DNA from: Deltaproteobacteria bacterium | Lineage (GTDB): Bacteria > Desulfobacterota > B13-G15 > RBG-16-54-18 | Direction: 5' to 3' | Length of the DNA stretch: 64,000 nt | Assembly: GCA_016927065.1 (NCBI GenBank) | Contig: JAFGNJ010000031.1 | Location: 1 to 64,000, forward strand | Part shown: positions 44,819-53,148 of the stretch, one piece after another | Layout of the letters: every line of letters starts with the position of its first letter | Numbering within the stretch: position 1 is the first letter of the stretch | Position numbers and translations under genes: made by a program | Notes under the pieces: model-generated | Told to the model about the DNA's origin: nothing | The model's input: the letters and a program-made list of their open reading frames with translations, nothing else | Database searches by the model: none

Positions 44819-46000
44819 ATGTCTTTACCCTTGGAAGGAATACACGTGCTGGATTTTTCCAGAACACTCCCTGGTCCCTATTGTACTTGGCTCTTGGCAG
44901 ATATGGGGGCGGAAGTTATACGGGTGGAAACTCCCGGACAGATCGCAAAATACGAAAGCACGCATTTTAAAGAAGACATTGACAGCGAACAACGGAAGAG
45001 ACTGAGGGCCTATGAGGCATTGGCACGTAACAAAAAGAGCATTTTGCTCGATTTAAAAAAGCCTCAGGCACGCGACATAATATACAAGTTGGCCAAGGAA
45101 AGTGATGTGTTTGTAGAAGACTTCAGGCCGGGCGTCATTGATAAAATGGGTTTTGGCTATAAAACCATTAACGACATCAATCCCCGGATCGTCTATTGTT
45201 CCATTTCCGTTTGCGGCCAGGAGGGACCGTATCGAGGGTTGCCCGGTCATGATCCAATAGCGCTGTCGTTGGCCGGTCTATTATCCTTGATAGGTGGCAG
45301 CGAACAAATGTCTATGTTGCGCCATGTGCCGATTGGGGATATTACGTCCGGACTGCATGCTGCCATTGGAATCCTCTTGGCATTGAGGGCGCGAGACAAA
45401 GATGACCAAGGTCAATACGTGGATATAAGTATGGTAGATAGTGTCATGAGTTTTTCGATCGCGGCGTATCAGCGCTATTTTACATCTGGAGTTATCCCGC
45501 AGAGGGAAGAAAATGTTTGCATCGGACAGTGGAAAACAAAAGATGGTAAGTATATATGCACAACCAATATGGAGCCGCGCTACTGGGCCCGGTTCTGTAA
45601 GGCGATGGGGCGGGAGGATTTCATTCCCTGGCAATATGATGAGACGAAGCAGGAAACAATGCACTCGGCCTTGCAAGAGATCTTTCGTACCAAGACGAGG
45701 AAAGAATGGTTTGCGATCCTCAAAGAGGCGGACACACAGGTGGCGCCTGTCTATTCCCTGGATGAGGTCCCTTCAGATCCGCATATACAGCACCGAAAAA
45801 TGGTGATAGAGGTTGAATACCCCGAGGTGGGTAGCGTAAAACAGCTGGGGGTACCGATCAAATTGTCCAGGACGCCGGGTACCATAAGACGAGTGGCCGC
45901 GGCCGCCGGTGAAAACACAGAAGAAATACTGGGCAATTTGGAATATACAAAAGAAGACATTGCGATGTTGGCTGCGGAAGGGGTGATAGGGCGGCTGTAA
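44819..46000 (+). CDS. Family III CoA-transferase
   Basis: A 393-residue CaiB/BaiF protein: EGIHVLDFSRTLPGPYCTWLLADMGAEVIRVETPG, then the catalytic aspartate in DQGQYVDISMVDSV. It belongs to a different branch from the paired genes and resembles the alpha-methylacyl-CoA racemase/formyl-CoA transferase-like members (PGPYCTWLLADMGAEVI). It opens a plus-strand group followed after 620 bases by a TRAP transporter, so it probably activates what that transporter brings in. Confidence 0.9.
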   Translation: MSLPLEGIHVLDFSRTLPGPYCTWLLADMGAEVIRVETPGQIAKYESTHFKEDIDSEQRKRLRAYEALARNKKSILLDLKKPQARDIIYKLAKESDVFVEDFRPGVIDKMGFGYKTINDINPRIVYCSISVCGQEGPYRGLPGHDPIALSLAGLLSLIGGSEQMSMLRHVPIGDITSGLHAAIGILLALRARDKDDQGQYVDISMVDSVMSFSIAAYQRYFTSGVIPQREENVCIGQWKTKDGKYICTTNMEPRYWARFCKAMGREDFIPWQYDETKQETMHSALQEIFRTKTRKEWFAILKEADTQVAPVYSLDEVPSDPHIQHRKMVIEVEYPEVGSVKQLGVPIKLSRTPGTIRRVAAAAGENTEEILGNLEYTKEDIAMLAAEGVIGRL

Positions 46001-46622
46001 TCGGTATAAGGAGATATAAAGCCGCGATTATGCCCTAAGGAGCAGAAAACCTTCGAGGATATTGTGCCGCCATGCTGTTTGCTTTGGGTGTAGCAGAACC
46101 CCTTGCATCCCGATGTTTTCTCAGTAAATCGGGGCTTAAGTGAGGATGGCCCTTTCTATGACTGACAAATAAAACTGCGGTATAATTACTTCTTGACAGG
46201 GTTGCTTTTTTGTGCTTAGTTAGGTTACATTAGCAACCCCATAGATGGTGCCCAAAAGGGCGGCAGGAGATAAACAGGATCGGTACTTCTCAGCGAGCTA
46301 GTTTATTAATGAGGAATGGGCGGACGGGGATGAAAGAGCTATATGGCCTGGGCGTGGTTCAAGAGGTTCCAAAACGGGGTATCGCAATACGGACTATAGA
46401 CTGAGTGAAGCGAAAGGCATGCTGCACAGGGAGCATGCCTTAGTGTTCTTTTGAGGATTTAATAAAGGTGTAGAATAAAACATTGGTTTCAAGGTCTAAG
46501 TAGATAGAGAGATTGGAATAGATAAAAAGGAGGTGGGAGAGAGGTGGTGATGCGTATGGGTTAGGAGTTAGTCGTTGTAACGTAGTACTAACACCGTAAA
46601 ACAAAAAACAGGAGGTGGAATA
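46001..46622. other. 620-base gap before the second TRAP operon
   Basis: No gene seen. It holds TATAAT at 46181-46186 and TTGACA at 46193-46198, neither with a well-placed partner, an inverted repeat GGGTTGCT/AGCAACCC (46199-46206, 46232-46239) and a hairpin with GGCATGCT/AGCATGCC (46416-46423, 46432-46439; loop eight bases) followed by a T-rich tract, perhaps a terminator or leader structure. The length suggests a long structured 5' leader for dctP or an unrecognised small RNA. Confidence 0.4.
46416..46439 (+). terminator. Hairpin in the gap before dctP
   Basis: Perfect eight-base arms GGCATGCT and AGCATGCC around GCACAGGG, followed by TTAGTGTTCTTTT. It could end transcription from the CoA-transferase gene or attenuate the TRAP message. 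Confidence 0.5.
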
Positions 46623-47639
46623 ATGAAGAGTTTAAAAATAGGAGTACTCAGTGTACTCGCCTTGTTATTGGTTATCCCCTTGGGGAGCGCCTATGCTGCA
46701 GATGATACTATTAACCTAACGTATGGTGCGAGCGAAGCTATAATGCATACCTTTTCAAAGGCGGACGTTGCCTGGATAAAGAAAATAGAAGAGGATACCA
46801 AAGGCCGGGTTAAGATTACGCCGTATTGGGGGGCGACCTTGCTCAGCAGGAGAGAGAATACCGAAGAGCTCATTAAAGGGGTTGCCGATCTCGGGTATGT
46901 CTCTCCGCGAACAGGGTATGATCTCATGTTGGGGAGCCTGGGATTTCCGTATGGAGTTGGCGATTGGAAGACAGTAGTGAAAATTTACGACAAGCTTGAC
47001 AAAAAATTCCCTGAGCTTGATGGTGAATGGTCCAAGATGAAGATTATGGCAAAGTCCGTGTCCTCGAATTATCATCTCTTGAGCAGAAAGCCTGTTCGCA
47101 CTGTGGCTGATTTCAAGGGGCTGACCGTGAAAGCAACAGGGGCCTACAATGCGATAATTAAAGAGCTGGGCGGAGAAGGTGTTAATATCCCCATGGGTGA
47201 GACCTATGTCGCCTTACAGAAAGGGACTATCGATGCCTGTCTTGCCCCTTATTCGACCCTTGTGGCATTTAAGTTTAATGAGGTGGCAAAGTATATCACG
47301 GTCTTGAACCTGACGAGCTCAATTCGCCCGACGAGAGGAATGAACTTGGATAGCTGGAACAAACTGCCCAAGGATATCCAGAAGATTTTTGACAAGAGCG
47401 TCGAGTTCTGGAGCAACGAGGATAATAAGTGGAGAGATCTGGATGATGTAGAAGGTGTTGAGCTTGCCAAGAAGACGGGTTGCGAATTTATCGAGCTGTC
47501 GAAGGAAGATTTAGCGGCGGTGTATAAAGCTGCGGAAAAGGCGATGCTTTCAGAGGCAGCCAAGCTTGATGCGAAGGGACTTCCGGGTACAAAGCTGTTT
47601 AAGGAAGTTCGTAGTCTCGTAGACAAATATGCCAAGTAA
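46623..47639 (+). CDS. dctP: TRAP transporter solute-binding protein, DctP type
   Basis: A 338-residue periplasmic protein with signal peptide (about 1-25, SAYAAD) and the DctP fold: INLTYGASEAIMHTFSKADVAWIKKIEEDT, the central FKGLTVKATGAYNAIIKELGG and LQKGTIDACLAPYSTL. The usual R of this region (LKxRxxG) is replaced by K in GLTVKATG, so the ligand may not be bound by the standard arginine salt bridge. AGGAGGTGG precedes the ATG. It is the second of two TRAP systems in the window. Confidence 0.9.
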   Translation: MKSLKIGVLSVLALLLVIPLGSAYAADDTINLTYGASEAIMHTFSKADVAWIKKIEEDTKGRVKITPYWGATLLSRRENTEELIKGVADLGYVSPRTGYDLMLGSLGFPYGVGDWKTVVKIYDKLDKKFPELDGEWSKMKIMAKSVSSNYHLLSRKPVRTVADFKGLTVKATGAYNAIIKELGGEGVNIPMGETYVALQKGTIDACLAPYSTLVAFKFNEVAKYITVLNLTSSIRPTRGMNLDSWNKLPKDIQKIFDKSVEFWSNEDNKWRDLDDVEGVELAKKTGCEFIELSKEDLAAVYKAAEKAMLSEAAKLDAKGLPGTKLFKEVRSLVDKYAK

Positions 47640-47663
47640 GGTTTTGTAGTTACAAGCTAAACG

Positions 47664-47695
47664 GCTACCGTATAACACAGTTGTTATACGGTAGC
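47664..47695 (+). other. Perfect 13-bp hairpin after dctP
   Basis: GCTACCGTATAAC (47664-47676) pairs exactly with 47683-47695 around ACAGTT, then TTGCTTTAG. It occupies the same place in this operon as the inverted repeat at 16972-17022 in the first. Confidence 0.7.
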
Positions 47696-47787
47696 TTGCT
47701 TTAGCGAGCCGATAGCTGATGCGTCGGTTTTGCTGGCGAAGGAGGTTCCCAGACTGTAGAAATAATCAAGAGGTGAGTATCATGCGC

Positions 47788-47845
47788 GGCGTTAACCGTG
47801 GCTGTCTGATAGAGAGAGAATGCAGACAGCGGGAGGCTTAACGCC
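47788..47845 (+). other. Two-step stem-loop before dctQ
   Basis: Outer arms GGCGTTAA/TTAACGCC (47788-47795, 47838-47845) and inner arms GCTGTCTG/CAGACAGC (47801-47808, 47823-47830) nest into one extended hairpin about 93 bases ahead of dctQ. Possible attenuator, processing site or protein/metabolite-binding leader. Confidence 0.55.
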
Positions 47846-47937
47846 ATGACAATTCTTGATAGTTTCTTAAGCCCCTATGCTGAATAAGCAAAGAGCAAGG
47901 AATCTTTTCAAAATGCGCAGTAGAGAGGTGGGATCGC

Positions 47938-48420
47938 ATGGAACGGTTTGCTAACATAGTTCGTCGAATAAGTTTGATCGGTACGGCGGCGGGGGGCGTT
48001 TGTCTGATAATGATGATGCTTGTCATCGTGGCGAACGTTATTTTCCGCCTTCTCGGGGGTAATGTAGTCGGTAGCTACGAGATGAGTGAGCTTCTGATCG
48101 TCGTGGCCGTTGCCTTTGCCTTGGGTTATGCGGCGCTAGAGGAAAGTCACGTTGATGTAGATATTGTGGTATCCAGATTTTCCCAGCGGTGGCAGAATAT
48201 CCTGAAGGTATTTACCTCCTTTCTCGCCATGGGTACGTGGGCATTAATCGCCTGGGCAACTACTATCATTTTATCTGAAAGGTGGCTCACGGAAGTAAGT
48301 GAGATGCTTTTGATTCCGTTTCTGCCGTTTCGTTTCGTGTTGATGTTCGGGTTGATCCTCATCACGCTGATATATCTGCTCAATATGGTTACGGCGCTGA
48401 GAAAGGTGGTGATGAAATGA
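47938..48420 (+). CDS. dctQ: TRAP transporter small permease, DctQ type
   Basis: A 160-residue membrane protein with four helices and the family pattern VIFRLLGGNVVGSYEMSELLIVVAVAFALGYAALEESHVDVDIVVSRF. It overlaps dctM by four bases (ATGA). It should form the membrane complex with DctM and receive substrate from the DctP at 46623. Confidence 0.88.
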   Translation: MERFANIVRRISLIGTAAGGVCLIMMMLVIVANVIFRLLGGNVVGSYEMSELLIVVAVAFALGYAALEESHVDVDIVVSRFSQRWQNILKVFTSFLAMGTWALIAWATTIILSERWLTEVSEMLLIPFLPFRFVLMFGLILITLIYLLNMVTALRKVVMK

Positions 48421-49724
48421 GTCTGGATCCGGTTACCATAGGTGTTATCGGTTTTGTTCTCCTTTTTATCCTGTTGGCTATGAGAGCGCCGCTCGGTATT
48501 AGCATGTTTTTAGTAGGCTTTGGTGGTATATGGATATTGATATCGCAAGGTGCGGCCGTTGCCAAAATAGGGTTGATCCCGTTCGAAACGATAGCTGATT
48601 GGGATTTGGCCGTCCTTCCTCTTTTTCTCCTCATGGCCCACGTCATCTTTTCTGTCGGGTTGAGCAAGGACCTCTATGACGTTGCCGCAAAATGGCTTGG
48701 TCATACACGCGGAGGCATTGCTATTGCTACCGTGGGTGGATGTGCCGGATTTGCCGCTATGAGCGCTTCCAGCCTTGCCACGGCCGTTACGATGGGGCTG
48801 GTGGCAATACCGGAGATGAAACGGCTTAAATATGATCCGGCGCTGTCTACCGGTTGTGTGGCCGCGGGGGGAACTATCGGCCAACTTATTCCTCCCAGCG
48901 CCGGTCTTATTACCTATGGAATTATCACCCAGACCTCGATAGGCAAGCTTTTTGCCGCCGGCATGATACCCGGGATACTCGAGGCCCTCTTCTATATGGC
49001 TACCATTTATATCCTCTGCACCTGGAAGCCCAGCCTTGGTCCTCCGGGCCCCCGCTACAGTTTTAGAGAAAAGATGTCATCCTTACAGAGTTGCTACGAG
49101 ATCGTATTACTTGTCTTTTTTGTCCTCGGCGGGATCATTTTTGGCTGGTTTACCGCTACGGAAGCCGGCGCGATGGGTGCTTTCGGGGCCATCGGATTTT
49201 CCCTTATTAGGGGGCGACTCACGTGGAAAAATTTGAAACAAGCCGTGATTGAGACGCTGAAGACTACCGGCATGCTGTATGGGATCCTGATCGGCGCCTT
49301 TCTTTTTAAATACTTCATGGCGGTGACCACTATCCCGTTTGCGCTCGCTGATTTTGTGGGCGGATTACCCTTCCCACCAGTTGTTATTATGGTATTTATC
49401 ATGCTCGTGTATGTGTTCCTCGGTTGCGTGATGGATGCCTTGGCAATGATTTTGTTGACGATACCTATTTTCTTCCCCCTTGCCCTGAGCCTGGGCTTTG
49501 ACGCAATATGGTTCGGCGTAATCCTCGTGAGAATGACGGAGATAGGTTTGATTACTCCCCCTATCGGTATGAATGTATATGCCATCGCCGGTATAGCTAA
49601 AGGTGTGCACGTAACAACCATTTTTAGGGGTATAGTGCCGTTTCTTATCGCTGATGTATTTCACGTGGCGCTCTTGCTGTTTGTTCCCCAAGTGGTCCTC
49701 TTTTTACCGAACCTTATAGGATAA
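48417..49724 (+). CDS. dctM: TRAP transporter large permease, DctM type
   Basis: A 435-residue protein with about 12 helices. Landmarks: VLPLFLLMAHVIFSVGLSKDLYDVAAKWLGHTRGGIAIATV, LIPPSAGLITYGIITQTSIGKLFAAGMIPG, FTATEAGAMGAFGA and TPPIGMNVYAIAGI. It completes a second full dctPQM set. A 12-bp stem-loop follows the stop. Confidence 0.92.
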   Translation: MSLDPVTIGVIGFVLLFILLAMRAPLGISMFLVGFGGIWILISQGAAVAKIGLIPFETIADWDLAVLPLFLLMAHVIFSVGLSKDLYDVAAKWLGHTRGGIAIATVGGCAGFAAMSASSLATAVTMGLVAIPEMKRLKYDPALSTGCVAAGGTIGQLIPPSAGLITYGIITQTSIGKLFAAGMIPGILEALFYMATIYILCTWKPSLGPPGPRYSFREKMSSLQSCYEIVLLVFFVLGGIIFGWFTATEAGAMGAFGAIGFSLIRGRLTWKNLKQAVIETLKTTGMLYGILIGAFLFKYFMAVTTIPFALADFVGGLPFPPVVIMVFIMLVYVFLGCVMDALAMILLTIPIFFPLALSLGFDAIWFGVILVRMTEIGLITPPIGMNVYAIAGIAKGVHVTTIFRGIVPFLIADVFHVALLLFVPQVVLFLPNLIG

Positions 49725-49750
49725 TGTTTAAAAACAGACCTTACCACTGG

Positions 49751-49779
49751 TTGCCGGAGAGAAATGCTCTCTCCGGCAA
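49751..49779 (+). terminator. Stem-loop after dctM
   Basis: TTGCCGGAGAGA (49751-49762) pairs perfectly with TCTCTCCGGCAA (49768-49779) around AATGC. It lies 27 bases past the dctM stop. No U run follows, but it is the natural end of the TRAP operon. Confidence 0.65.
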
Positions 49780-50112
49780 TCGGTCATTATAGCTTTGTTT
49801 GATTGTTGCCGGATTGAGTGGTATAATATTAAGTTATAGTATAATGTTCGCGCCGCCTTATTACAACAGACAGACGCGGACGGCGTAACCGATCGTAGAG
49901 ATAAAATAAGATAGATAATAAGCGACGGCGGCGCGAATGCCGAGCTGAGCTAACCACTCAGCCACCTTGCTGCGCCTCCGGCTCGAACAAGGCGCTGGAG
50001 CGGAAATCCGCCTAACACCAAATATAAACATTTCTCGGTTACCCGGATTCCGCTCAGCTCCGCAGAATATACGGTGTATCTTACAGACCGTACTAGAATA
50101 GTGAGGTAGGAT
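49780..50112. other. Promoter and structured leader of the CapA-like gene
   Basis: Contains the promoter at 49799-49827 and then about 285 bases with strong inverted repeats: TTCGCGCCGCC (49847-49857) with GGCGGCGCGAA (49927-49937); an imperfect long repeat of the GAGCGGAA-TCCG type around 49995-50010 and 50044-50056; and GAGCTGAGC/GCTCAGCTC near 49942 and 50052. On the minus strand near 49945-49985 the sequence looks like the D-arm of a class II tRNA but no full tRNA fits. Confidence 0.5.
49799..49827 (+). promoter_or_regulatory. Candidate sigma-70 promoter before the CapA-like gene
   Basis: TTGATT (49799-49804), 17-base spacer, perfect TATAAT (49822-49827). It comes just after the dctM stem-loop and would give the CapA-like gene its own transcript with a long structured leader. 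Confidence 0.55.
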
Positions 50113-51246
50113 ATGGCAGAGCGATCGTTAACGATGTTGGCTACGGGCGATTTGGTCCTAGATATGCCTGATGCGGAATCGTTCTTTACGCATGTCACAC
50201 CGGTGCTCAAAGCAGCCGATGTGGTTGTTGGGCAAGGAGAGGTTGTCTTTACCGCACGGGGTAATCCGAGTTTTGCCGATCATCCTGCTCCTCCGTGTGA
50301 CCCCAAAAACATGGGAGCCCTCCACACCGCCGGTTTCCATGTGATCACCCTTGCGGGCAACCACGTGTTTGATTCCGGCGCGCCGGGAATAGAAGACACC
50401 GTTGAAGGACTTAAGAATTACGGTATTGCTACGGTAGGTGCCGGGATGAACATCGATGAGGCTCGGAGGCCTGTGATCATTGAACGCGAAGGGACCCGAT
50501 TTGGCTTTCTTAGTTACAATTGCGTCGGACCGATGGAATCATGGGCCTCCCCGGACAAGGCGGGCTGTGCCTATGTGCATATCGTCACCCATTATGAATT
50601 AGATCACGCTAATCCCGGAGGTCCTCCGACCATTTACTCGTTCGCTGAGCCCCGTAGCTTGGGGGCGATGGTAGATGACATCCAAAGACTCAGAGCACAG
50701 TGTGATGTCCTGGTAGTTGCCCTGCATAAAGGGCTTGTCCATACGCCGATAAAGCTGGCGATGTATGAGCAGCCCTTGTGCTATGCGGCCCTTGACGCCG
50801 GAGCCGATATCATCCTGGGACACCATTCCCATATATTGCATGGGATCGAGATGTACAAGGGGAAGCCGATCTTTCACGGCCTTTGTAACCTCGTGACCGT
50901 GACGAAGGTCCTCACCATGGAGGGTGCGGATACCGCTGCCCGGAAGGAGTGGGCGAAGCGGAGGAAAGAGCTTTTTGGTTTTGAGCCTGACCCGGAATAT
51001 CCTAAATATCCCTTCCATCCCGAGGCCAAGCACACCATCATTGCCACGTGTACCATCGACAAGGGAAAGATATCCCGTGTCGGGTACCTCCCCTGTTTGA
51101 TCAATAAGCAGGCACAACCGGAGGTATGCAAACGGGATAAGAAAGGTCAGCAGGTTTTTGATTACGTTGATAAGATAACCAAGGCAGCCGGTCTCAATGC
51201 CCGCTATGAGTGGGAAGGTGATGAAGTTACAATCTCTGCGGAGTAA
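50113..51246 (+). CDS. CapA-type metallophosphatase-like protein
   Basis: A 377-residue protein of the poly-gamma-glutamate synthesis CapA family, which has a calcineurin-like metallophosphoesterase fold. It has ATGDLVLDM at the start, LAGNHVFDSGAPGIEDTVEGL (the NHxxD motif), VVALHKGL and GHHSHILHGIEMYKGKPIFHGLCN (GHHxH). The family's usual NLEG near residue 40 reads VVGQGEVVFT here. No export signal, unlike classical CapA. Soluble CapA-like proteins next to TRAP and CaiB genes are often seen in anaerobes; a phosphatase or amide-ligase role on the imported compound is possible. Confidence 0.78.
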   Translation: MAERSLTMLATGDLVLDMPDAESFFTHVTPVLKAADVVVGQGEVVFTARGNPSFADHPAPPCDPKNMGALHTAGFHVITLAGNHVFDSGAPGIEDTVEGLKNYGIATVGAGMNIDEARRPVIIEREGTRFGFLSYNCVGPMESWASPDKAGCAYVHIVTHYELDHANPGGPPTIYSFAEPRSLGAMVDDIQRLRAQCDVLVVALHKGLVHTPIKLAMYEQPLCYAALDAGADIILGHHSHILHGIEMYKGKPIFHGLCNLVTVTKVLTMEGADTAARKEWAKRRKELFGFEPDPEYPKYPFHPEAKHTIIATCTIDKGKISRVGYLPCLINKQAQPEVCKRDKKGQQVFDYVDKITKAAGLNARYEWEGDEVTISAE

Positions 51247-51482
51247 AGAACCTCGTTGAATCTGATTATCAGGGTGGACGTAAGAGCCAAAATCAGAGAT
51301 CTTTAGAAAACGTTTCTTGTCTTACTAAATTGCCCCCTGCCGTCTTGTTTTGTTACTAAATCATTGAGAGAAAAAAGTGATTGGCTCGTTGACTTGGATA
51401 ATTTCTCCTTGAACTTTCCGGGTGAAGCCGATATTATGTCAAAAACGGACATATCCTCAGGCAAGCCAAAATTTACGAGCCC

Positions 51483-52382
51483 ATGGACATGAAACACCTG
51501 GAGACCTTCTGTAAGGTGGCTGAGTTGGAAAGCTTCTCGCGAGCCGGAGAAGTTATATATCTAACCCAACCCACTGTCAGCGGACACATCGCCTCTTTGG
51601 AACAGACCGTAGGATTTAAGCTCTTTGACCGTCTTGGAAGACGGGTATCACTTACCAATGGGGGGAAAGTCTTTTACCACTATGCCAAAGAGATCCTCAA
51701 GCTTCGAGATGAGGCGCGTAATGCCGTCTATGAATTCTCCCATCTCATTAAGGGCAAGATCATGATTGGGGGGAGTACCATCCCTGGTGAATATTTTCTT
51801 CCACGGGTTATGGGAAGATTTCAAGAGGAGGCACGCGGTATCTCCATAAGCCTTGTCATTGCGGACTCTCAGGATATTATCGATAGGCTCCTTGCCGGAG
51901 AAATAGAGGTGGGGGTGGTGGGGATGAAGTTTGATGGGAAGCGTGTCGATGCTTATCCCCTGTTTCAGGATCGGGTTATCATTGTCGCCTCCACCCAGCA
52001 TCCGCTTGCTTCTCATAAGGAAGTCTCGTGGGAGGAGCTGCGTACAGCTCCTCTCCTGATCAGGGAAAGGGGGTCGGGGACACGCAAGACCTTTGAGGAA
52101 TATGTGCGAGCGGCTGGATACCATGTGGATGATCTCAATATCATAGGGGAGGTAGGGAGCTCTACCGCTGTTAAAGAGGGTGTGAAGGGTGGGGTAGGTC
52201 TCGGTATAATTTCCGATATCGCCGTTCACGATGAGATAGAGGAGGGGAAAATACAAGAGATTACCCTTCGAGGGCACGGCGCCATTGGGAGGGATTTTTT
52301 TGCCGTTGTCCCTCGGGGGAGAGAACTTTCTCCTCCGGCGCGGCGGTTTCTGGAGTTTCTCACGACACAGAGGCAGTCATAA
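51483..52382 (+). CDS. LysR family transcriptional regulator
   Basis: A 299-residue LysR protein: the helix-turn-helix (ESFSRAGEVIYLTQPTVSGHIASLEQTVGFKLFDRLGRRVSLT) and the effector domain (GKIMIGGSTIPGEYFLPRVMGRFQEEARGISISL). It belongs to the CysB/CysR-YeiE-like branch, which includes regulators linked to sulfur and selenium metabolism. A second ATG lies two codons downstream. Its stop (52380-52382) is one base before the tolA start, so it seems to be co-transcribed with the Tol-Pal genes, an unusual pairing. Confidence 0.85.
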   Translation: MDMKHLETFCKVAELESFSRAGEVIYLTQPTVSGHIASLEQTVGFKLFDRLGRRVSLTNGGKVFYHYAKEILKLRDEARNAVYEFSHLIKGKIMIGGSTIPGEYFLPRVMGRFQEEARGISISLVIADSQDIIDRLLAGEIEVGVVGMKFDGKRVDAYPLFQDRVIIVASTQHPLASHKEVSWEELRTAPLLIRERGSGTRKTFEEYVRAAGYHVDDLNIIGEVGSSTAVKEGVKGGVGLGIISDIAVHDEIEEGKIQEITLRGHGAIGRDFFAVVPRGRELSPPARRFLEFLTTQRQS

Positions 52383-52383
52383 C

Positions 52384-53130
52384 ATGAAGAATTTGTCAGG
52401 TTTTACGATAATTGTGGCTACTATTTTTTCTACTATTATTCACTTCTTTGTGTTAGCCCTCTTTGACACCATTCCCTTGCTCCCCAAGGAAATCCCTCTG
52501 CGGTCGGACATCTTTATGGTGGATATTGTGACGATAGAAACAGCAAGCGCCGTCCCGTTTGAGGAGGAGAAAACAGCACAGATACAGGAAGCGGTTGAGG
52601 CAAAGAAACCAGAGGAAAAGAAGGAAGTAAAAAAAGAAGAAGTAAAAAAGGAGGAGCCGAAGAAGGAAACGGTCACACTAGAGGAAAAAGCGAAAAAAAA
52701 GGATACTGCGGCCCTAGAAGACCACGACAAGGCAAAAGTGAACAAGGAGAGCAAGGAGAAGCCCAAGGACGATCCCACGAGTGATAATGAGCAACAGCTG
52801 TCGGATGCCATCGCAAGAATAAGGCAAAAAGTTGAGAATGAAGATGAGAAAAAGGGGGAACAAGTTCCCTCAGGCGGTTACGATGTCACGAAAGTGCAAG
52901 ATCGGGTAAAAAGTTTTTGGGCAATTCCAGATACCTTGTCAGGAGAGGGGTTGAATGCGGTGATCATTATAGAAATCGGCAAAAACGGTGAGCTGCTCAA
53001 AACCGAATTTGAGAAATATTCCGGCAACGACGTTTTTGATCAAGCTGTCATTCGGGCCATAAAGAAGGCCGCCCCTTTCGAACCGCCGCCGGGATCGGTT
53101 CCTTTAAAGATCGGTTTGAGATTTCCTTAA
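52384..53130 (+). CDS. tolA: TolA/TonB-like protein
   Basis: A 248-residue protein from the ATG at 52384; the frame open from 52285 lies within the LysR gene. It has one N-terminal membrane helix (about 5-30), a long Lys/Glu-rich helical stretch (about 60-150) that spans the periplasm, and a C-terminal TolA/TonB-type domain (about 170-248: YDVTKVQDRVKSFWAIPD...AVIRAIKKAAPFEPPPGSVPLKI). It is the TolA equivalent of the Tol-Pal system that links inner and outer membranes during division. tolQ and tolR are not next to it. Confidence 0.85.
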   Translation: MKNLSGFTIIVATIFSTIIHFFVLALFDTIPLLPKEIPLRSDIFMVDIVTIETASAVPFEEEKTAQIQEAVEAKKPEEKKEVKKEEVKKEEPKKETVTLEEKAKKKDTAALEDHDKAKVNKESKEKPKDDPTSDNEQQLSDAIARIRQKVENEDEKKGEQVPSGGYDVTKVQDRVKSFWAIPDTLSGEGLNAVIIIEIGKNGELLKTEFEKYSGNDVFDQAVIRAIKKAAPFEPPPGSVPLKIGLRFP

Positions 53131-53148
53131 AATAGAGGTGGTGAAGGT

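Noticed and set aside
49921-50000. tRNA-like string on the minus strand (GGTGGCTGAGTGGTTAGCTC)
   Set aside because: It resembles the D-arm of class II tRNAs, but I could not fit an anticodon arm, T-arm and acceptor stem around it.
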